This document shows, one piece after another, positions 42,863 to 53,270 of a stretch of 61,251 nt of DNA. Below the pieces are notes generated by a model, which saw only the letters and a list, made by a program, of their open reading frames with translations, searched no databases and was not told the DNA's origin. Both the position numbers and the translations under genes were made by a program. The stretch lies in the NCBI RefSeq assembly GCF_000181495.1, contig NZ_ABCF01000013.1:1-61251 (forward strand), given 5' to 3'. The DNA is from Bacillus sp. SG-1 (GTDB lineage Bacteria > Bacillota > Bacilli > Bacillales > Bacillaceae_B). Within the stretch, counting starts at the first letter, position 1. The number at the start of each line of letters is the position of its first letter.

Positions 42863-43435
42863 ATGGCAGACAAGAAAAATGTAATACTCATTACAGATGG
42901 AGATGAATATGCCAGAAGAGCAGTCGAGGCGGCGGCAAAGGGATACGGCGCGAGGTGCATTTCCAGATCCCAGGGTAACCCTTCGGTTCTTAAAGGCAGG
43001 GAACTTGTGGAGTTGATTAAAAAGGCCAAGGGAGATTTGGTATTTGTGATGTTCGATGACAGCGGCTTCCTGGGAGAAGGCAGCGGAGAGACTGCTATGA
43101 AATATGTTGCCGGATGTAAAGAATTCAAGATTCTAGGGGCTATTGCTGTAGCTTCCAAGACGCGACAGGCTGAATGGACAAAGGTTGATGTTTGTGTAGA
43201 TAAGTTCGGTGAGCTGACTCCCTATGGGGTGGATAAGTTTGGTGTTCCTGAAAATGAAGTGGGGCGGCTTAATGGTGATACAGTGTACTGCCTGGACCAA
43301 TTAAACCTGCCGATTGTGGTCGGAATTGGAGATATTGGGAAAATGGCAAAAAAAGACCATTTTTCTCGGGGAGCTCCTATAACAAAAAAGGCAATTGAAA
43401 TCATACTTGAAAGGAGCGGTTACCATGCCAAGTAA
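42863..43435 (+). CDS. spoVAEa: Stage V sporulation protein AE (soluble AEa type)
   Basis: 190 residues, soluble: [38 protein letters not shown], then [25 protein letters not shown] and [33 protein letters not shown]. This is the SpoVAEa family, not the membrane AEb protein. In B. subtilis spoVAC, AD and AEb separate it from spoVAB; here those three are absent and only 20 bases lie between. GAAAGGAG precedes the ATG. The last codons overlap the spoVAF start. Confidence 0.92.
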   Translation: MADKKNVILITDGDEYARRAVEAAAKGYGARCISRSQGNPSVLKGRELVELIKKAKGDLVFVMFDDSGFLGEGSGETAMKYVAGCKEFKILGAIAVASKTRQAEWTKVDVCVDKFGELTPYGVDKFGVPENEVGRLNGDTVYCLDQLNLPIVVGIGDIGKMAKKDHFSRGAPITKKAIEIILERSGYHAK

Positions 43436-44909
43436 TGAAAGAGAAAAGACACCTATCCCGGAAGACCTTGGTAAACTTGAAAAATTAATGATTGAAACAA
43501 CGGGATTGAATACCAGCTTTGATCTTGGTGTGAGAAAGCTGAAAATCCTGAAGAAAGATGTCCATTTCTATTATGTTAACGGCCTGTGTGATACCCAGTT
43601 TATCATGAGGATCGTTGAGGATCTTGTTGAGGTCAATGATCATGAACGCCTGTCCTCAAAGCTTTATGAGATTGTGCAAAATCGAATCCCTCACCAGTCG
43701 GTCCAGCCTGTCACAACGGTTGAAGAAATGGTGGATGAGGTTTTGTCCGGTTTGATTGCGTTTGTGGTCGAAGGTACACAAGAAGCGCTGATCGTGGATG
43801 TTCGAAGCTATCCTGGCAGACAACCGCAAGAACCGGATACAGAAAAAGTTGTCCGGGGTTCACGTGATGGCTATGTGGAAAATATCATTGTCAACACCGC
43901 ATTGACCAGAAGAAGAATCAGAGATCCGCGCCTGAGGTTCGAAATATTCAGGATAGGCGAACGGTCCAAAACGGATATATCGATAGCCTACATTGAGGAT
44001 GTAGCTAATCCCTCACTCATTAAAGTCATCAAAAAGGAACTGAAGAGTATTAAAATCGATGGCTTGACAATGGCGGATAAAACGGTGGAAGAGTTTCTTG
44101 TTAAGCAGGGGTACAATCCATACCCTCTTGTTCGTTACACAGAAAGGGCGGATATCGGCGCAACTCATTTACTTGAAGGGCATGTACTCATATTTGTCGA
44201 TACATCCCCAAGTGTCATCATAACGCCGACAACTTTCTTTCATCATATGCAGCATGCTGAAGAATACCGGCAGTCTCCTGCAGTCGGTACATTCGTCAGA
44301 TGGGCAAGGTATTTCGGATTGCTTGCCAGCTTATTTTTACTGCCGCTCTGGTATTTATTTGTTCTCGACCCTTCATTGCTGCCTCCGCAGCTGGAGTTTA
44401 TCGGGCCAAATGAGGAGACCAATATCCCAGTCATCGTACAGTTGTTAATGGCCGATCTGGGTATAGAATTTCTAAGGCTTGCCGCCATACATACCCCGAC
44501 ACCGCTGTCCACGGCAATGGGGTTAATCGCAGCAGTATTGATTGGACAAATCGCCATAGATGTCGGACTCTTTGTCCCTGAAGTCATTTTGTATGTCTCC
44601 GTAGCGGCTATAGGGACATTCTCTACACCGAGTTATGAATTGAGCGTAGCCAATAAGCTCTTCAGAGTTGGGCTGCTCCTATCAGTTGCATTGTTCCATA
44701 TCCCGGGACTCATGGTTGGAACGACCGTGCTGCTTCTGCTTCTAATCAGTATTCGGTCTCTGAATACGCCGTATCTGTGGCCGTTTATCCCGTTCAGTCC
44801 AGCGGCCTTTATACAAATCATTATCAGACGCTCAATGCCTGGGTCTAAAATCAGACCGAGTATTGTCCAGCCCAGAAACAAATATAAACAGCCCGTTAAG
44901 TCCCGTTAG
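43425..44909 (+). CDS. spoVAF: Stage V sporulation protein AF (GerA-family germination protein)
   Basis: 494 residues. The GerA/SpoVAF family: a large N-terminal soluble region ([32 protein letters not shown] ... [29 protein letters not shown]), then about five membrane spans from residue 285 ([80 protein letters not shown]). Involved in germination and linked to DPA release. Start at 43425 fits AAAGGAG; the 10-codon longer frame does not. Last gene of the truncated spoVA operon. Confidence 0.93.
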   Translation: MPSNEREKTPIPEDLGKLEKLMIETTGLNTSFDLGVRKLKILKKDVHFYYVNGLCDTQFIMRIVEDLVEVNDHERLSSKLYEIVQNRIPHQSVQPVTTVEEMVDEVLSGLIAFVVEGTQEALIVDVRSYPGRQPQEPDTEKVVRGSRDGYVENIIVNTALTRRRIRDPRLRFEIFRIGERSKTDISIAYIEDVANPSLIKVIKKELKSIKIDGLTMADKTVEEFLVKQGYNPYPLVRYTERADIGATHLLEGHVLIFVDTSPSVIITPTTFFHHMQHAEEYRQSPAVGTFVRWARYFGLLASLFLLPLWYLFVLDPSLLPPQLEFIGPNEETNIPVIVQLLMADLGIEFLRLAAIHTPTPLSTAMGLIAAVLIGQIAIDVGLFVPEVILYVSVAAIGTFSTPSYELSVANKLFRVGLLLSVALFHIPGLMVGTTVLLLLLISIRSLNTPYLWPFIPFSPAAFIQIIIRRSMPGSKIRPSIVQPRNKYKQPVKSR

Positions 44910-44986
44910 GATTGCAACAGGCCTCATTCTGTGATAAATTTACTTTAAATTACTAAAGCGATAAAGTTGTCAAAGGGATGAGAAGA

Positions 44987-46294
44987 ATGCATTTAAATGG
45001 AACAGCCAGAATCAACGGCCTGGATCACCTTGAAATCGGGGGAGTCGATACTGTTGAATTGGCGAAAGAATACGGAACACCTCTGTATATTTATGATGTT
45101 GAATTAATCAGGGAAAGAGCGAGAGGCTTTAAGAATACATTTGAAAACCTGGGGATCAAGGCACAGGTGGCCTATGCGAGCAAAGCCTTCTCATCTGTTG
45201 CGATTTTTCAGCTTATGAACGAAGAAGGACTGTCATTGGATGTCGTATCAGGGGGAGAACTTTTCACGGCTGTGAAAGCAGGTTTCCCGGCAGAGCGAAT
45301 CCATTTTCATGGAAACAATAAGAGTGAAGAAGAGCTTCGAATGGCTCTGGAACATAATATCGGCTGTATCGTTGTCGATAACTTCTATGAATTACAGCTA
45401 TTGGAAGATGTCTGTAAGGATATGGGACAAAGTATGGATATCCTGATCAGGGTGACGCCTGGAATCGAGGCCCATACACATGACTATATTCTGACAGGGC
45501 AAGAGGACTCTAAATTTGGATTTGGCCTGGAAAACGGACAGACTGAGGAGGCCCTATTGAGAGGCGTGAAATCTGCCCATCTGAACGTACTGGGACTGCA
45601 TTGCCATATTGGTTCACAGATCTTTGAAACAACTGGGTTTGTACTCGCTGCAAGCAAGATCATCGGGAAACTTGCAGACTGGAAAGATAAACATGGGTAT
45701 GTTGCTGAGGTGTTGAACCTTGGCGGAGGCTTTGGAATCCGGTACACTGCTGAAGATGATCCGATTGCTCCGTCTCAATATGTCGAGGAGATTATTTCGG
45801 AAGTGAAAAAGAAAGCGGAAGAATTTAACCTGGATATGCCGGAGATCTGGATTGAACCTGGCCGTTCCCTTGTTGGTGATGCCGGGACAACTCTATACAG
45901 CGTTGGGTCAGCCAAAGAGGTGCCGAACATCAGGAAATACCTCGCTGTTGACGGAGGAATGAGTGATAATATCCGTCCCGCGCTTTATGAAGCCAAGTAT
46001 GAAGCAATATTGGCAAATAAAGCTGGTCAGCCGGTTCATGAAACGGTCTCTATTGCAGGCAAATGCTGTGAATCCGGAGATATGTTAATCTGGGACCTTC
46101 CGCTGCCTGAATCTTCACAGGGAGATATCCTGGCTGTATTCTGTACAGGTGCATATGGTTATTCGATGGCGAATAATTATAACAGGATTCCAAGACCGCC
46201 CGTGGTTTTCGTGGAGAACGGGAAAACTAAGCTTGTTGTGAGAAGAGAGAGCTTTGAAGATCTACTCAAACTGGACTTGTCACTTAATGATTAA
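44987..46294 (+). CDS. lysA: Diaminopimelate decarboxylase
   Basis: 435 residues. Converts meso-diaminopimelate to L-lysine with pyridoxal phosphate. PLP lysine in VAYASKAFSS, then SLDVVSGGELFTA, HFHGNNKS, GLHCHIGSQIFE, LNLGGGFGI, EPGRSLVGDAGTTLY, and the C-terminal active-site Cys in CCESGDMLIWD. The ATG at 44978 directly follows AAAGGG; the ATG at 44987 is properly spaced and matches relatives. It follows spoVAF by 77 bp, as in B. subtilis. I see no lysine riboswitch in the short leader. Confidence 0.96.
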   Translation: MHLNGTARINGLDHLEIGGVDTVELAKEYGTPLYIYDVELIRERARGFKNTFENLGIKAQVAYASKAFSSVAIFQLMNEEGLSLDVVSGGELFTAVKAGFPAERIHFHGNNKSEEELRMALEHNIGCIVVDNFYELQLLEDVCKDMGQSMDILIRVTPGIEAHTHDYILTGQEDSKFGFGLENGQTEEALLRGVKSAHLNVLGLHCHIGSQIFETTGFVLAASKIIGKLADWKDKHGYVAEVLNLGGGFGIRYTAEDDPIAPSQYVEEIISEVKKKAEEFNLDMPEIWIEPGRSLVGDAGTTLYSVGSAKEVPNIRKYLAVDGGMSDNIRPALYEAKYEAILANKAGQPVHETVSIAGKCCESGDMLIWDLPLPESSQGDILAVFCTGAYGYSMANNYNRIPRPPVVFVENGKTKLVVRRESFEDLLKLDLSLND

Positions 46295-46351
46295 TATTTT
46301 ATAGTAGAGGCGGACACTAAGTGTGTCTGTCTTTTTTAATCCTTTTTACAT

Positions 46352-46505
46352 AAGGTTGTTTTCATATAGATTGTTGTTTTCAGAAAAATCCCTAGTGCCG
46401 GATTTTTCCCCTGGTTACAAGGTGTTTTCTCTCTGAACAGGGAGAGTAGCTCTTTTCTTCCTGGCTTACGGGGATATTATAGCAACAAAGTTTACGAAAA
46501 GAGCC
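46352..46505. mobile_element. MITE-like element, copy C (154 bp)
   Basis: Left end GGTTGTTTTCATATAGATTG, right end CAACAAAGTTTACGAAAAGAGCC. Perfect 8-bp duplication TTACATAA at 46344-46351 and 46506-46513. Internal hairpin GAAAAATCC/GGATTTTTC and TCTCTGAACAGGGAGAG shared with copies A and B. Same orientation as copy B; about 40 bp shorter in the interior. The gap 46514-46640 shows nothing else. Confidence 0.83.
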
Positions 46506-46652
46506 TTACATAAAAACATTTTGGGAGTAGAAAGTCGGATTTCCCGCACCTTCCTGTGTTGTAGTGAGGTTGATTAAAGTGGAATCAAACCTACTTTTCC
46601 GGGCGAAACCACTTATCGAACAGATGCCATCTGACAAAGGAGCTGCACGATT

Positions 46653-46742
46653 ATGAGAAACAAAAATATACTGTTATTCATCCTGCTTTTAATTCTGTCA
46701 ATGGGGTGGGGCGTGATTTATTGGATGTTTTTCGCAAGTTAG
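46653..46742 (+). CDS. Small membrane protein (29 aa)
   Basis: MRNKNILLFILLLILSMGWG followed by VIYWMFFAS: a positively charged N-terminus and one transmembrane helix. AAAGGAG sits 11 bases before the ATG. It lies between the MITE and ribT. Such small hydrophobic proteins are common in Bacillus, many being sporulation or stress peptides; I do not recognise this one. Confidence 0.45.
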   Translation: MRNKNILLFILLLILSMGWGVIYWMFFAS

Positions 46743-46857
46743 TGGCGAGGCTGTTTTGCCGCATAGATGCGAATAATGTTGAATCTTTCGCTCAATTTTA
46801 GTAAGATAATAACGGTTAACATGATTACGGAAAGAATATAAAACATTGTGCAGGTAA

Positions 46858-47250
<393 letters not shown>

Positions 47251-47261
47251 TATAGATCATA

Positions 47262-47305
47262 ACAAAAGACTGACATTTTCTGCTGAATCTGTCAGTCTTT
47301 TTGCT
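47262..47305. terminator. Shared terminator, ribT and ypuF
   Basis: AAAAGACTGACA / TGTCAGTCTTTT with T-run; overlaps the 3' end of ypuF and works for both convergent genes. Confidence 0.82.
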
Positions 47306-47807
47306 TTTGCCTCAAGAGTAACGCTTCCTCCCTCGATCTGATCACTTCTGTGCGGTCTCGAAGGGAATGGCGATGAATGATTGAAGGGGGAATGATTTCC
47401 TGTTTTTCAATATTCATGCATGAGGAATCAAGGTATGCCTGGAGCTCCTTGTTAAGAGGAAGGTTGACACTTTGATACTCACTTCCGGAATGAATGTTCT
47501 CAAGCGTTTCCTCTAGGATTAATTGGAGGTTAGCTGGAGCAATCCCTAAGTCTTCCAACGCCTGAGAGTGCTGTTTAAGAATTCTTTTTCCTTTGTTAAG
47601 AATCCTTTCAGCTCCTTTTCGATTGCCCCTTCTATAATGATAAAATCCCACAGCCATTTGTATAAGACCTACCCATACAGAATTTCGGTTTCCAGGGTCT
47701 GTCTCCTTCCAATACTCTTCCAGTACTTCATGGCATTCAAAATAGTCCCGGTCGCAATGAAAGTGTGTAATGAAATCGAGATAATCTTTCGGGTATTTCA
47801 TCGTCAT
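47292..47807 (-). CDS. ypuF: DUF309 family protein (YpuF)
   Basis: 171 residues. The N-terminal helical DUF309 domain has the signature FHCDRDYFECHEVLEEYWKE (residues about 16-35) and GLIQMAVGFYHYRRGNRKGAERIL, a TPR-like pair thought to bind metal or ligand through the Arg-Asp-x-Phe-Glu-x-His residues. The C-terminus is basic and variable. Function unknown. AAGGGTG precedes the ATG at 47807. It is transcribed opposite to ribT and scpAB, the same placement as B. subtilis ypuF. Confidence 0.88.
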   Translation of the reverse strand: MTMKYPKDYLDFITHFHCDRDYFECHEVLEEYWKETDPGNRNSVWVGLIQMAVGFYHYRRGNRKGAERILNKGKRILKQHSQALEDLGIAPANLQLILEETLENIHSGSEYQSVNLPLNKELQAYLDSSCMNIEKQEIIPPSIIHRHSLRDRTEVIRSREEALLLRQKQKD

Positions 47808-47953
47808 GTATCACCCTTTCTTCATGATTTTATCATATTCTGCCTTTAGGAAGAAAACGATAATCCTAAATTTACTATTGGAGAATGTCTTATTATCTAC
47901 TATACTAATAGTTAGTCTAAAAATGCGCACTTAAAAGAATTGGTGATATTATT

Positions 47954-48715
47954 ATGGAATATAACGTGAAAATTGATGCCTTTGAAGGTCCTTTGGATCT
48001 GCTTTTGCATTTGATTCATTCATTGGAAATAGATATTTATGACATTCCGATGGCTCAAATTACAGAGCAATACTTGCTTTATATACATACAATGAAAGAA
48101 TTGGAGCTTGATGTGGCAAGTGAATATCTTGTCATGGCAGCTACTCTGCTGGCAATCAAGAGTAAGATGCTCCTGCCCAAGCATGAAGAAATTGAAGATG
48201 AAGCGGATTTTGAAATAGAAGAGGATCCCAGGGATGAACTGGTAGACCGCTTGATAGAGTATAAAAAGTATAAGGAAGCGGCTGAAGAGTTGAAAAGCCG
48301 GGAAGAAGAAAGAGGGCAAATGTACACAAAGCCGCCGAGTGATTTATCTCAATTTGCAGATGAGAAGGTAACAGGACAACTGGATCATGATGTGACGATT
48401 TATGATATGCTCGGTGCTTTTAATAAATTGCTGCGCCGGAAAAAATTGCAAAAACCTGTCACAACAAAAATATCGAGACAGGAAATTCCGATTGAAAAAA
48501 GAATGGATGAAATTATGGTCCATTTAAAAGGAACACGGAAGAAGCAAAGATTTTTCTCTTTGTTCGACTATGAAGACAGGGAACATCTTGTAGTAACATT
48601 CCTGGCTGTCCTGGAGCTCATGAAAAGAAAGCAGATCATCGTCAGACAGGACCAAAACTTTGACGACTTTACTGTTCAGTCAGCAGAGGAGGCAGAACTT
48701 GTTGGAAATCATTAA
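47954..48715 (+). CDS. scpA: Segregation and condensation protein A (kleisin)
   Basis: 253 residues. Conserved N-terminal SMC-neck binding helix [39 protein letters not shown], central acidic linker, and C-terminal winged helix ([31 protein letters not shown]). With ScpB and SMC it forms the condensin that organises and segregates the chromosome. scpB starts inside its last 17 bases. Confidence 0.96.
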   Translation: MEYNVKIDAFEGPLDLLLHLIHSLEIDIYDIPMAQITEQYLLYIHTMKELELDVASEYLVMAATLLAIKSKMLLPKHEEIEDEADFEIEEDPRDELVDRLIEYKKYKEAAEELKSREEERGQMYTKPPSDLSQFADEKVTGQLDHDVTIYDMLGAFNKLLRRKKLQKPVTTKISRQEIPIEKRMDEIMVHLKGTRKKQRFFSLFDYEDREHLVVTFLAVLELMKRKQIIVRQDQNFDDFTVQSAEEAELVGNH

Positions 48716-49295
48716 TTGGAAGGGCATACTGGAAAGCTTACTGTTTGCAGCAGGAGATGAAGGGCTTTCTCTGAAACAAGTCTGCGCAGTGTTAGATGTT
48801 GAAGAACATCAGGCATTGGAAATAATAGAAGGCCTTTTTGCTGAATATCACAATGATAAAAGCAGGGGGATTTCGCTCATTGAGCTGGCAGGTACTTACC
48901 AGTTAGTAACGAAAAAAGAGCATGCCCCGTACTTAAAGAAGCTTGTTGAGTCCCCAAATGTTAACTCTTTGTCGCAGGCTGCGCTGGAGACTCTTGCGAT
49001 CGTTGCATATAAACAGCCGATTACAAGAGCCGATATAGAGGAAATCAGGGGAGTCAAAACCGAGAGACCTCTAAGTACCCTTGCTTCCAAAGGGCTGATA
49101 AAGGCAGTTGGCAGGGCAGAAGGAACAGGAAGAGCCATATTATATGGAACAACAAAGGAGTTCCTGGATTATTTCGGCCTGAAAGATATTAGCGAGCTTC
49201 CACCGCTGCCGGATAATATTGACGAGGAGTTTATGTCGGAGGATGCCGATTTGTTTTTTGAAAAATTTCAGGAAACATTGGATTCTCAGTCCTGA
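48699..49295 (+). CDS. scpB: Segregation and condensation protein B
   Basis: 198 residues. Two winged-helix domains: [25 protein letters not shown] and [38 protein letters not shown]; the end is [17 protein letters not shown]. Dimeric kleisin-binding partner in SMC-ScpAB. The frame is open upstream, but GAGGAGG (48686-48692) points to the TTG at 48699 (or 48702), giving [12 protein letters not shown], which aligns with relatives. Overlap with scpA implies coupling. Confidence 0.95.
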   Translation: MLEIINWKGILESLLFAAGDEGLSLKQVCAVLDVEEHQALEIIEGLFAEYHNDKSRGISLIELAGTYQLVTKKEHAPYLKKLVESPNVNSLSQAALETLAIVAYKQPITRADIEEIRGVKTERPLSTLASKGLIKAVGRAEGTGRAILYGTTKEFLDYFGLKDISELPPLPDNIDEEFMSEDADLFFEKFQETLDSQS

Positions 49296-49313
49296 CTTTG
49301 TGTTAATATTAAT

Positions 49314-49366
49314 ATAAGCTGATCAATGGAGACAGCTGTTTTTCTCCCAGATCAGCTTTTTCTACA
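49314..49366 (+). terminator. Terminator after scpB
   Basis: AAGCTGATC / GATCAGCTT with a 25-base loop holding an inner AGCTG-type pairing; TTTTT follows. Confidence 0.75.
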
Positions 49367-49499
49367 ATGTTTGTTTTCTGAAAGTTCAAAAATTACTTCC
49401 CCTGAAGTAATCGAAATCACTTTTCGTCATAGAAATGATAGGGGAAGGAAAAAACACGGTTGGCAATGAAAAACTGAATAAATGGTATGGAGGGATTCT

Positions 49500-49991
49500 A
49501 TGAGCAACCCTATCGTCAAATCACAAGTCGAAGAAGTACATACGTTTCTTGAAAAAACAGTTACAAACCTGGAAAGCTACTTGAACAACATTACCATTGA
49601 ACAGCTGCTTCAAGAAAAGAATGGGGATAGAGCGTACTACGAAGGTGTTCTCTCAAATCTAAGAAGGCTCCTTGTTTATTGCGAAGAAGGCTTGGATTCA
49701 TGCCTTGTCGTTATGCAAAATGAACCATTCATCAAGGGTGCAGCAGAAAAAACCCTTTATAAAGTCTATCATCAGTGTATAGAAGAGTTTTTTTCTCCCC
49801 GTTATGACTTGTGGTATGAAGACAGCCGGTCAGCATATACTGGGAAGAACTCAATCTTGTTTCGCCAGGAATTGCCGGAGAGTATAGTTAAACTGATGGC
49901 TGCAGCCGAGAGCGGCTTTCAGCAAGTCAGAGAAGAGCTGGAATATTACGAAACAGATTTTCGAACCAAAATTACACAATCACGGGGCTGA
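49500..49991 (+). CDS. ypuI: DUF3907 family protein (YpuI)
   Basis: 163 residues, mostly helical: VKSQVEEVHTFLEKTVTNLESYLNNITIEQLL, then YYEGVLSNLRRLLVYCEEGLDSCLVVM, YHQCIEEFFSPRYDLWYEDSRSAYTGKNSI. Matches B. subtilis YpuI, function unknown. ATG 49500 preceded by GGAGGGA; the six-codon longer frame lacks a site. Position between scpB and dacB is conserved. Confidence 0.88.
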   Translation: MSNPIVKSQVEEVHTFLEKTVTNLESYLNNITIEQLLQEKNGDRAYYEGVLSNLRRLLVYCEEGLDSCLVVMQNEPFIKGAAEKTLYKVYHQCIEEFFSPRYDLWYEDSRSAYTGKNSILFRQELPESIVKLMAAAESGFQQVREELEYYETDFRTKITQSRG

Positions 49992-49996
49992 AGCCC

Positions 49997-50036
49997 GGAA
50001 AACAGTAAATGACCTTGTCATTTGCTGTTTTTTTGT
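49997..50036 (+). terminator. Terminator after ypuI
   Basis: AACAGTAAATGAC / GTCATTTGCTGTT, then seven T. Confidence 0.85.
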
Positions 50037-50189
50037 TGGGTCTGAGATACACGGTCTCTTTCTGTTGGGTGGTTATAAAAAGAGATTGATAGAGCCTGAT
50101 TTTCAGTAGTATAAAAATGAACCGTTCCTTGAAATAGAACTGAATGATCATAACGGCATTAAAGTTGGTTGTACTTAGATTATGAGGGA

Positions 50190-50350
50190 AAGAAGCTCTT
50201 TTAAGACATCAAAAGTTGTCTGTGGTCGAAATGATGTAGGAAAAGGAGTGCTTTTAGGACATCAAAAGTGTTGGACTTGAAATGAAGCAGGAAAAGAATC
50301 TTTTTTGAGACATCTGAAGTTGTCGCTAGTTGAAATGACGTAAGAATAGA
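50190..50350. repeat. Short 51-53-bp tandem array (3 units)
   Basis: GACATC at 50205, 50258 and 50309. Unit GACATCAAAAGTTG, then GTCGAAATGATGTAGGAAAAG. CATCAAA and GAAATGATGTAGGA are shared with the 41-kb array, so the two derive from a common unit. The flanks 50037-50190 and 50350-50538 show no gene. Confidence 0.75.
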
Positions 50351-50538
50351 CGCCCGGCCATAAAAATGAAGTTGCTCAAGTTAATATATCGAACAAGAGG
50401 GATGTCTGCAGTGAGGGAGAACAGGAAACCTTCCCCAAATATTGCTGAAGGCTCTCCGCTTTCAACATGATTGTTTACCTGAAGACTGGTATTATCCAAA
50501 AGCAGAACATACTACAAACGAAATCAACGGTTTTAAAT

Positions 50539-50565
50539 CATAATTAGTCCTGCCCTGCATAGACT
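50539..50565 (+). promoter_or_regulatory. Sigma-E-type promoter of dacB-spmAB
   Basis: CATAATT (50539-50545), 12-bp spacer, CATAGACT (50558-50565), matching CATANNNT. The -35 word equals that of spoIIM. dacB-spmA-spmB is a sigma-E operon in B. subtilis. Confidence 0.65.
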
Positions 50566-50605
50566 TGTACAAACACCTTTGGACAAGGAAAGGGAGTAGA
50601 TGTCT

Positions 50606-51760
50606 ATGAAGAAAAGGAGAATAAGAGCCTACATATATACGGTGTTCATATTTTCGGTCATTTTTTCTTCTTTAAGTGGAACAGCCGAAGCGGCGCCTTC
50701 AGTCAGTGCTCAGAGGGCGATTGTCATAGATCAGGATACGGGAAGGGTCCTGTATGAAAAAGATGCACATACCCCAAGCAGGATCGCCAGTATTACAAAG
50801 ATCATGACAGCAATCTTAGCCATTGAAAGTGGAAAGCTGGAAGAAACGGTTAAAGTCAGCAATAATGCTGTAAAAGCAGAAGGTTCTTCGATTTACTTAA
50901 AGCCAGGCGAGAAGATCAAGCTTGAAGACCTTGTATACGGTTTGATGCTTCGATCAGGAAATGACTCGGCAGTTGCTATTGCCGAACACGTCGGCGGCAG
51001 CCTGGACGGTTTTATCTTTCTGATGAATAAGAAAGCGGAAGAGATCGGGATGCGAAATACACATTTTGCCAACCCGCATGGCCTGGATGATCATGAGGAT
51101 CATTATTCGACTGCCTTCGATATGGCATTGTTGACAAAGTACGCTATGCAAAACGAAAAATATAAGGAAGTGGCCGGAACAAAAGTGCATACATCACCTG
51201 ATCCCGAACATGATTGGGACAGGAAATGGAAAAACAAGAATCGACTTTTGACCGAACTATATAAGTACTGCACTGGCGGTAAGACAGGTTATACCAAGCG
51301 AGCAAAGAGAACATTGGTCACGACAGCTACCAAAGGGGAGCAAAATCTGATTGCCGTTACTCTCAATGGGCCTGATGACTGGAATGACCATATTCAGATG
51401 TTTGAATTCGGCTTTAAAAACTTTGATACCGTAATAGCAGTACCCGAAGGAAACGTAAAAAAAATCGAGGATGAATTTTACAAAAATAAAGTTTATATCA
51501 AAAGAGATGTTTTGCTGACATTAACAAAAGAGGAAGAAGAAAGTGTACGGGTTGAATATAAACTCATGAAGCCTGAGGATTCCTGGAGAGATGGAGCGGT
51601 TCCCGACGTGGTTGGTAAGGCTGTAATTTATATGAATGAAAAAGAAGCCGATGCCGTCCCGCTGTTTTATAGCCAGGAAAAAGTGACAAAGAAGAAAAGC
51701 TGGTGGATGTTCTGGAAACAATCTTTCATTTCGGTGCTCGGAGTGAAAACGGATGGTTAA
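50606..51760 (+). CDS. dacB: D-alanyl-D-alanine carboxypeptidase DacB (PBP5*)
   Basis: 384 residues. Signal peptide (RAYIYTVFIFSVIFSSLSGTAEA), then Ser nucleophile in IASITKIMTA (SxxK), SGN in MLRSGNDSAVA, and KTG in CTGGKTGYTKRAK; the C-terminal end WWMFWKQSF is a likely membrane anchor. It controls cross-linking of spore cortex peptidoglycan from the mother cell. Two ATGs are possible; AAGGGAG fits 50606 (9 bases) better than 50600. It overlaps spmA by 8 bases. A paralogue of dacF in this window. Confidence 0.94.
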   Translation: MKKRRIRAYIYTVFIFSVIFSSLSGTAEAAPSVSAQRAIVIDQDTGRVLYEKDAHTPSRIASITKIMTAILAIESGKLEETVKVSNNAVKAEGSSIYLKPGEKIKLEDLVYGLMLRSGNDSAVAIAEHVGGSLDGFIFLMNKKAEEIGMRNTHFANPHGLDDHEDHYSTAFDMALLTKYAMQNEKYKEVAGTKVHTSPDPEHDWDRKWKNKNRLLTELYKYCTGGKTGYTKRAKRTLVTTATKGEQNLIAVTLNGPDDWNDHIQMFEFGFKNFDTVIAVPEGNVKKIEDEFYKNKVYIKRDVLLTLTKEEEESVRVEYKLMKPEDSWRDGAVPDVVGKAVIYMNEKEADAVPLFYSQEKVTKKKSWWMFWKQSFISVLGVKTDG

Positions 51761-52346
51761 CTATATTTGGGTGGGCATGACAATCATTGGCCTGATTTTT
51801 GCAGCAGTTAACGGCAAAATGCAGGAAGTGAATGAAGCGATTTTTCAGTCTGCTAATGAAGCAGTCACCCTATGTATCGGGCTTGTCAGTATCCTCGTCT
51901 TCTGGCTTGGAATCATGAGGATTGCCCAGGATTCAGGGCTCCTTGACAAGCTTTCCTACTTGTTCCGCCCGATTGTCAAAAGACTGTTTCCTGAAGTTCC
52001 TGCAGACCACCCTGCCATGGGGTACATTCTTTCAAATATGATGGCGAATATGTTCGGGCTTGGAAATGCGGCAACCCCTTTAGGAATCAAAGCGATGGAA
52101 CAGCTTAAAGAATTGAATGGCGGGAGGGATTATGCGAGCCGGTCAATGATAACCTTCCTGGCTATCAACACATCCAGTTTGACCATTATCCCAACTACCG
52201 TCATAGCCATCAGGATGAATTATGATTCTGTCTCACCTACAGAAATTGTTGGCCCGACTCTTGTGGCGACTTTTCTTTCAACCGTGGGGGCAATTCTGAT
52301 TGACCGTTATTTTTATCACAGAAGAATCCGCAATGGAGTGAAGTGA
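51753..52346 (+). CDS. spmA: Spore maturation protein A
   Basis: 197 residues, membrane protein of the nucleoside-recognition/Gate type: EAVTLCIGLVSILVFWLGIMRIAQDSGLL, NMMANMFGLGNAATPLGIKAME, SMITFLAINTSSLTIIPTTVIAIR. SpmA and SpmB are needed for spore core dehydration and heat resistance. Start overlaps the dacB end; spmB begins 1 base after its stop. Confidence 0.95.
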   Translation: MVNYIWVGMTIIGLIFAAVNGKMQEVNEAIFQSANEAVTLCIGLVSILVFWLGIMRIAQDSGLLDKLSYLFRPIVKRLFPEVPADHPAMGYILSNMMANMFGLGNAATPLGIKAMEQLKELNGGRDYASRSMITFLAINTSSLTIIPTTVIAIRMNYDSVSPTEIVGPTLVATFLSTVGAILIDRYFYHRRIRNGVK

Positions 52347-52347
52347 T

Positions 52348-52878
52348 ATGCAGGTAATATCGACTATTTCGTTATGGCTGATTCCAATGCTGATTGGGGT
52401 CATTCTGATTTATGGAACATATAAAAAGGTTCCCACCTATGAGAGCTTCGTTGATGGGGGGAAAGAGGGGATAAAGATTGCAGTATCGATCATTCCTTTC
52501 TTGATCGGGATGCTGGTTGCCATCACCGTCTTCAGGGCATCTGGAGCATTGGAATTCTTCGTTTCGTTGATGGAGCCGGTGCTGCATGCAGTAGGTATAC
52601 CTGCCGACATCGTACCATTGGCGGTCATAAGGCCAATTTCCGGTACCGCAGCCCTTGGAATGGTGAGTGATCTACTGGCAACACATGGTCCTGATTCTTT
52701 TATCGGAAGACTGGCTTCCGTCCTGCAAGGAAGCACCGATACCACCTTTTATGTATTAACAGTATATTTTGGTGCTGTCGGAATCAAAAAAATGGGGGAT
52801 GCCCTGAAAGTAGGACTGCTTGCAGACCTGATCGGAATCATTTCCGCCATCGTCATCGTGACCCTTATGTTTTCGTAA
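52348..52878 (+). CDS. spmB: Spore maturation protein B
   Basis: 176 residues, partner of SpmA: YESFVDGGKEGIKIAVSIIPFLIGMLVAITVFRASGAL, VIRPISGTAALGMVSDLLATHGPDSFIGRLASVLQGSTDTTFYVLTVYFGAVGIKK, C-terminal helix LLADLIGIISAIVIVTLMF. Last gene of dacB-spmA-spmB. In B. subtilis rluB follows almost at once; here 1.16 kb of repeats intervene. Confidence 0.95.
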   Translation: MQVISTISLWLIPMLIGVILIYGTYKKVPTYESFVDGGKEGIKIAVSIIPFLIGMLVAITVFRASGALEFFVSLMEPVLHAVGIPADIVPLAVIRPISGTAALGMVSDLLATHGPDSFIGRLASVLQGSTDTTFYVLTVYFGAVGIKKMGDALKVGLLADLIGIISAIVIVTLMFS

Positions 52879-53121
52879 GGCGGATTTTTTTGGAATAATG
52901 GGGAGAGTTGCGTTATCTGGAGCAGGGTACAATGAAGCATACGTTTAGCGGTTTGGGGGACTTGGATAGTTGTCTCCACATCAGCCCCGCTGCACTTACC
53001 ATGTTTCCTCAATTTAATGATGGAAGCGGTACACGCTGAAGTTCCACTATTCACTTTAAGATGTCTTTGGTATTACCAATAATTAACCATGTAGTTAGAG
53101 ATATTCATATATTAGTGATAG

Positions 53122-53156
53122 AATGCCAGGGGGTAAGTCCCCTGGTATTTTTGTTG
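53122..53156 (+). terminator. Terminator-like hairpin downstream of spmB
   Basis: TGCCAGGGG / CCCCTGGTA, loop GTAAGT, then TTTTTG. It is 245 bp past spmB; the bases between show no gene. Confidence 0.75.
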
Positions 53157-53270
53157 TTGGGCTGATTGGCTGGTGAACTGGAGAGGGGAACCTACAGTAC
53201 ATATTTGACTAATACTACAAAGTTTCTCATGTTATCTTAATAACTGGTACTTCCTTCGATAGTAGAGATT

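Noticed and set aside
44910..44986. Lysine riboswitch before lysA
   Set aside because: Only 77 bases separate spoVAF and lysA, too short and lacking L-box features.
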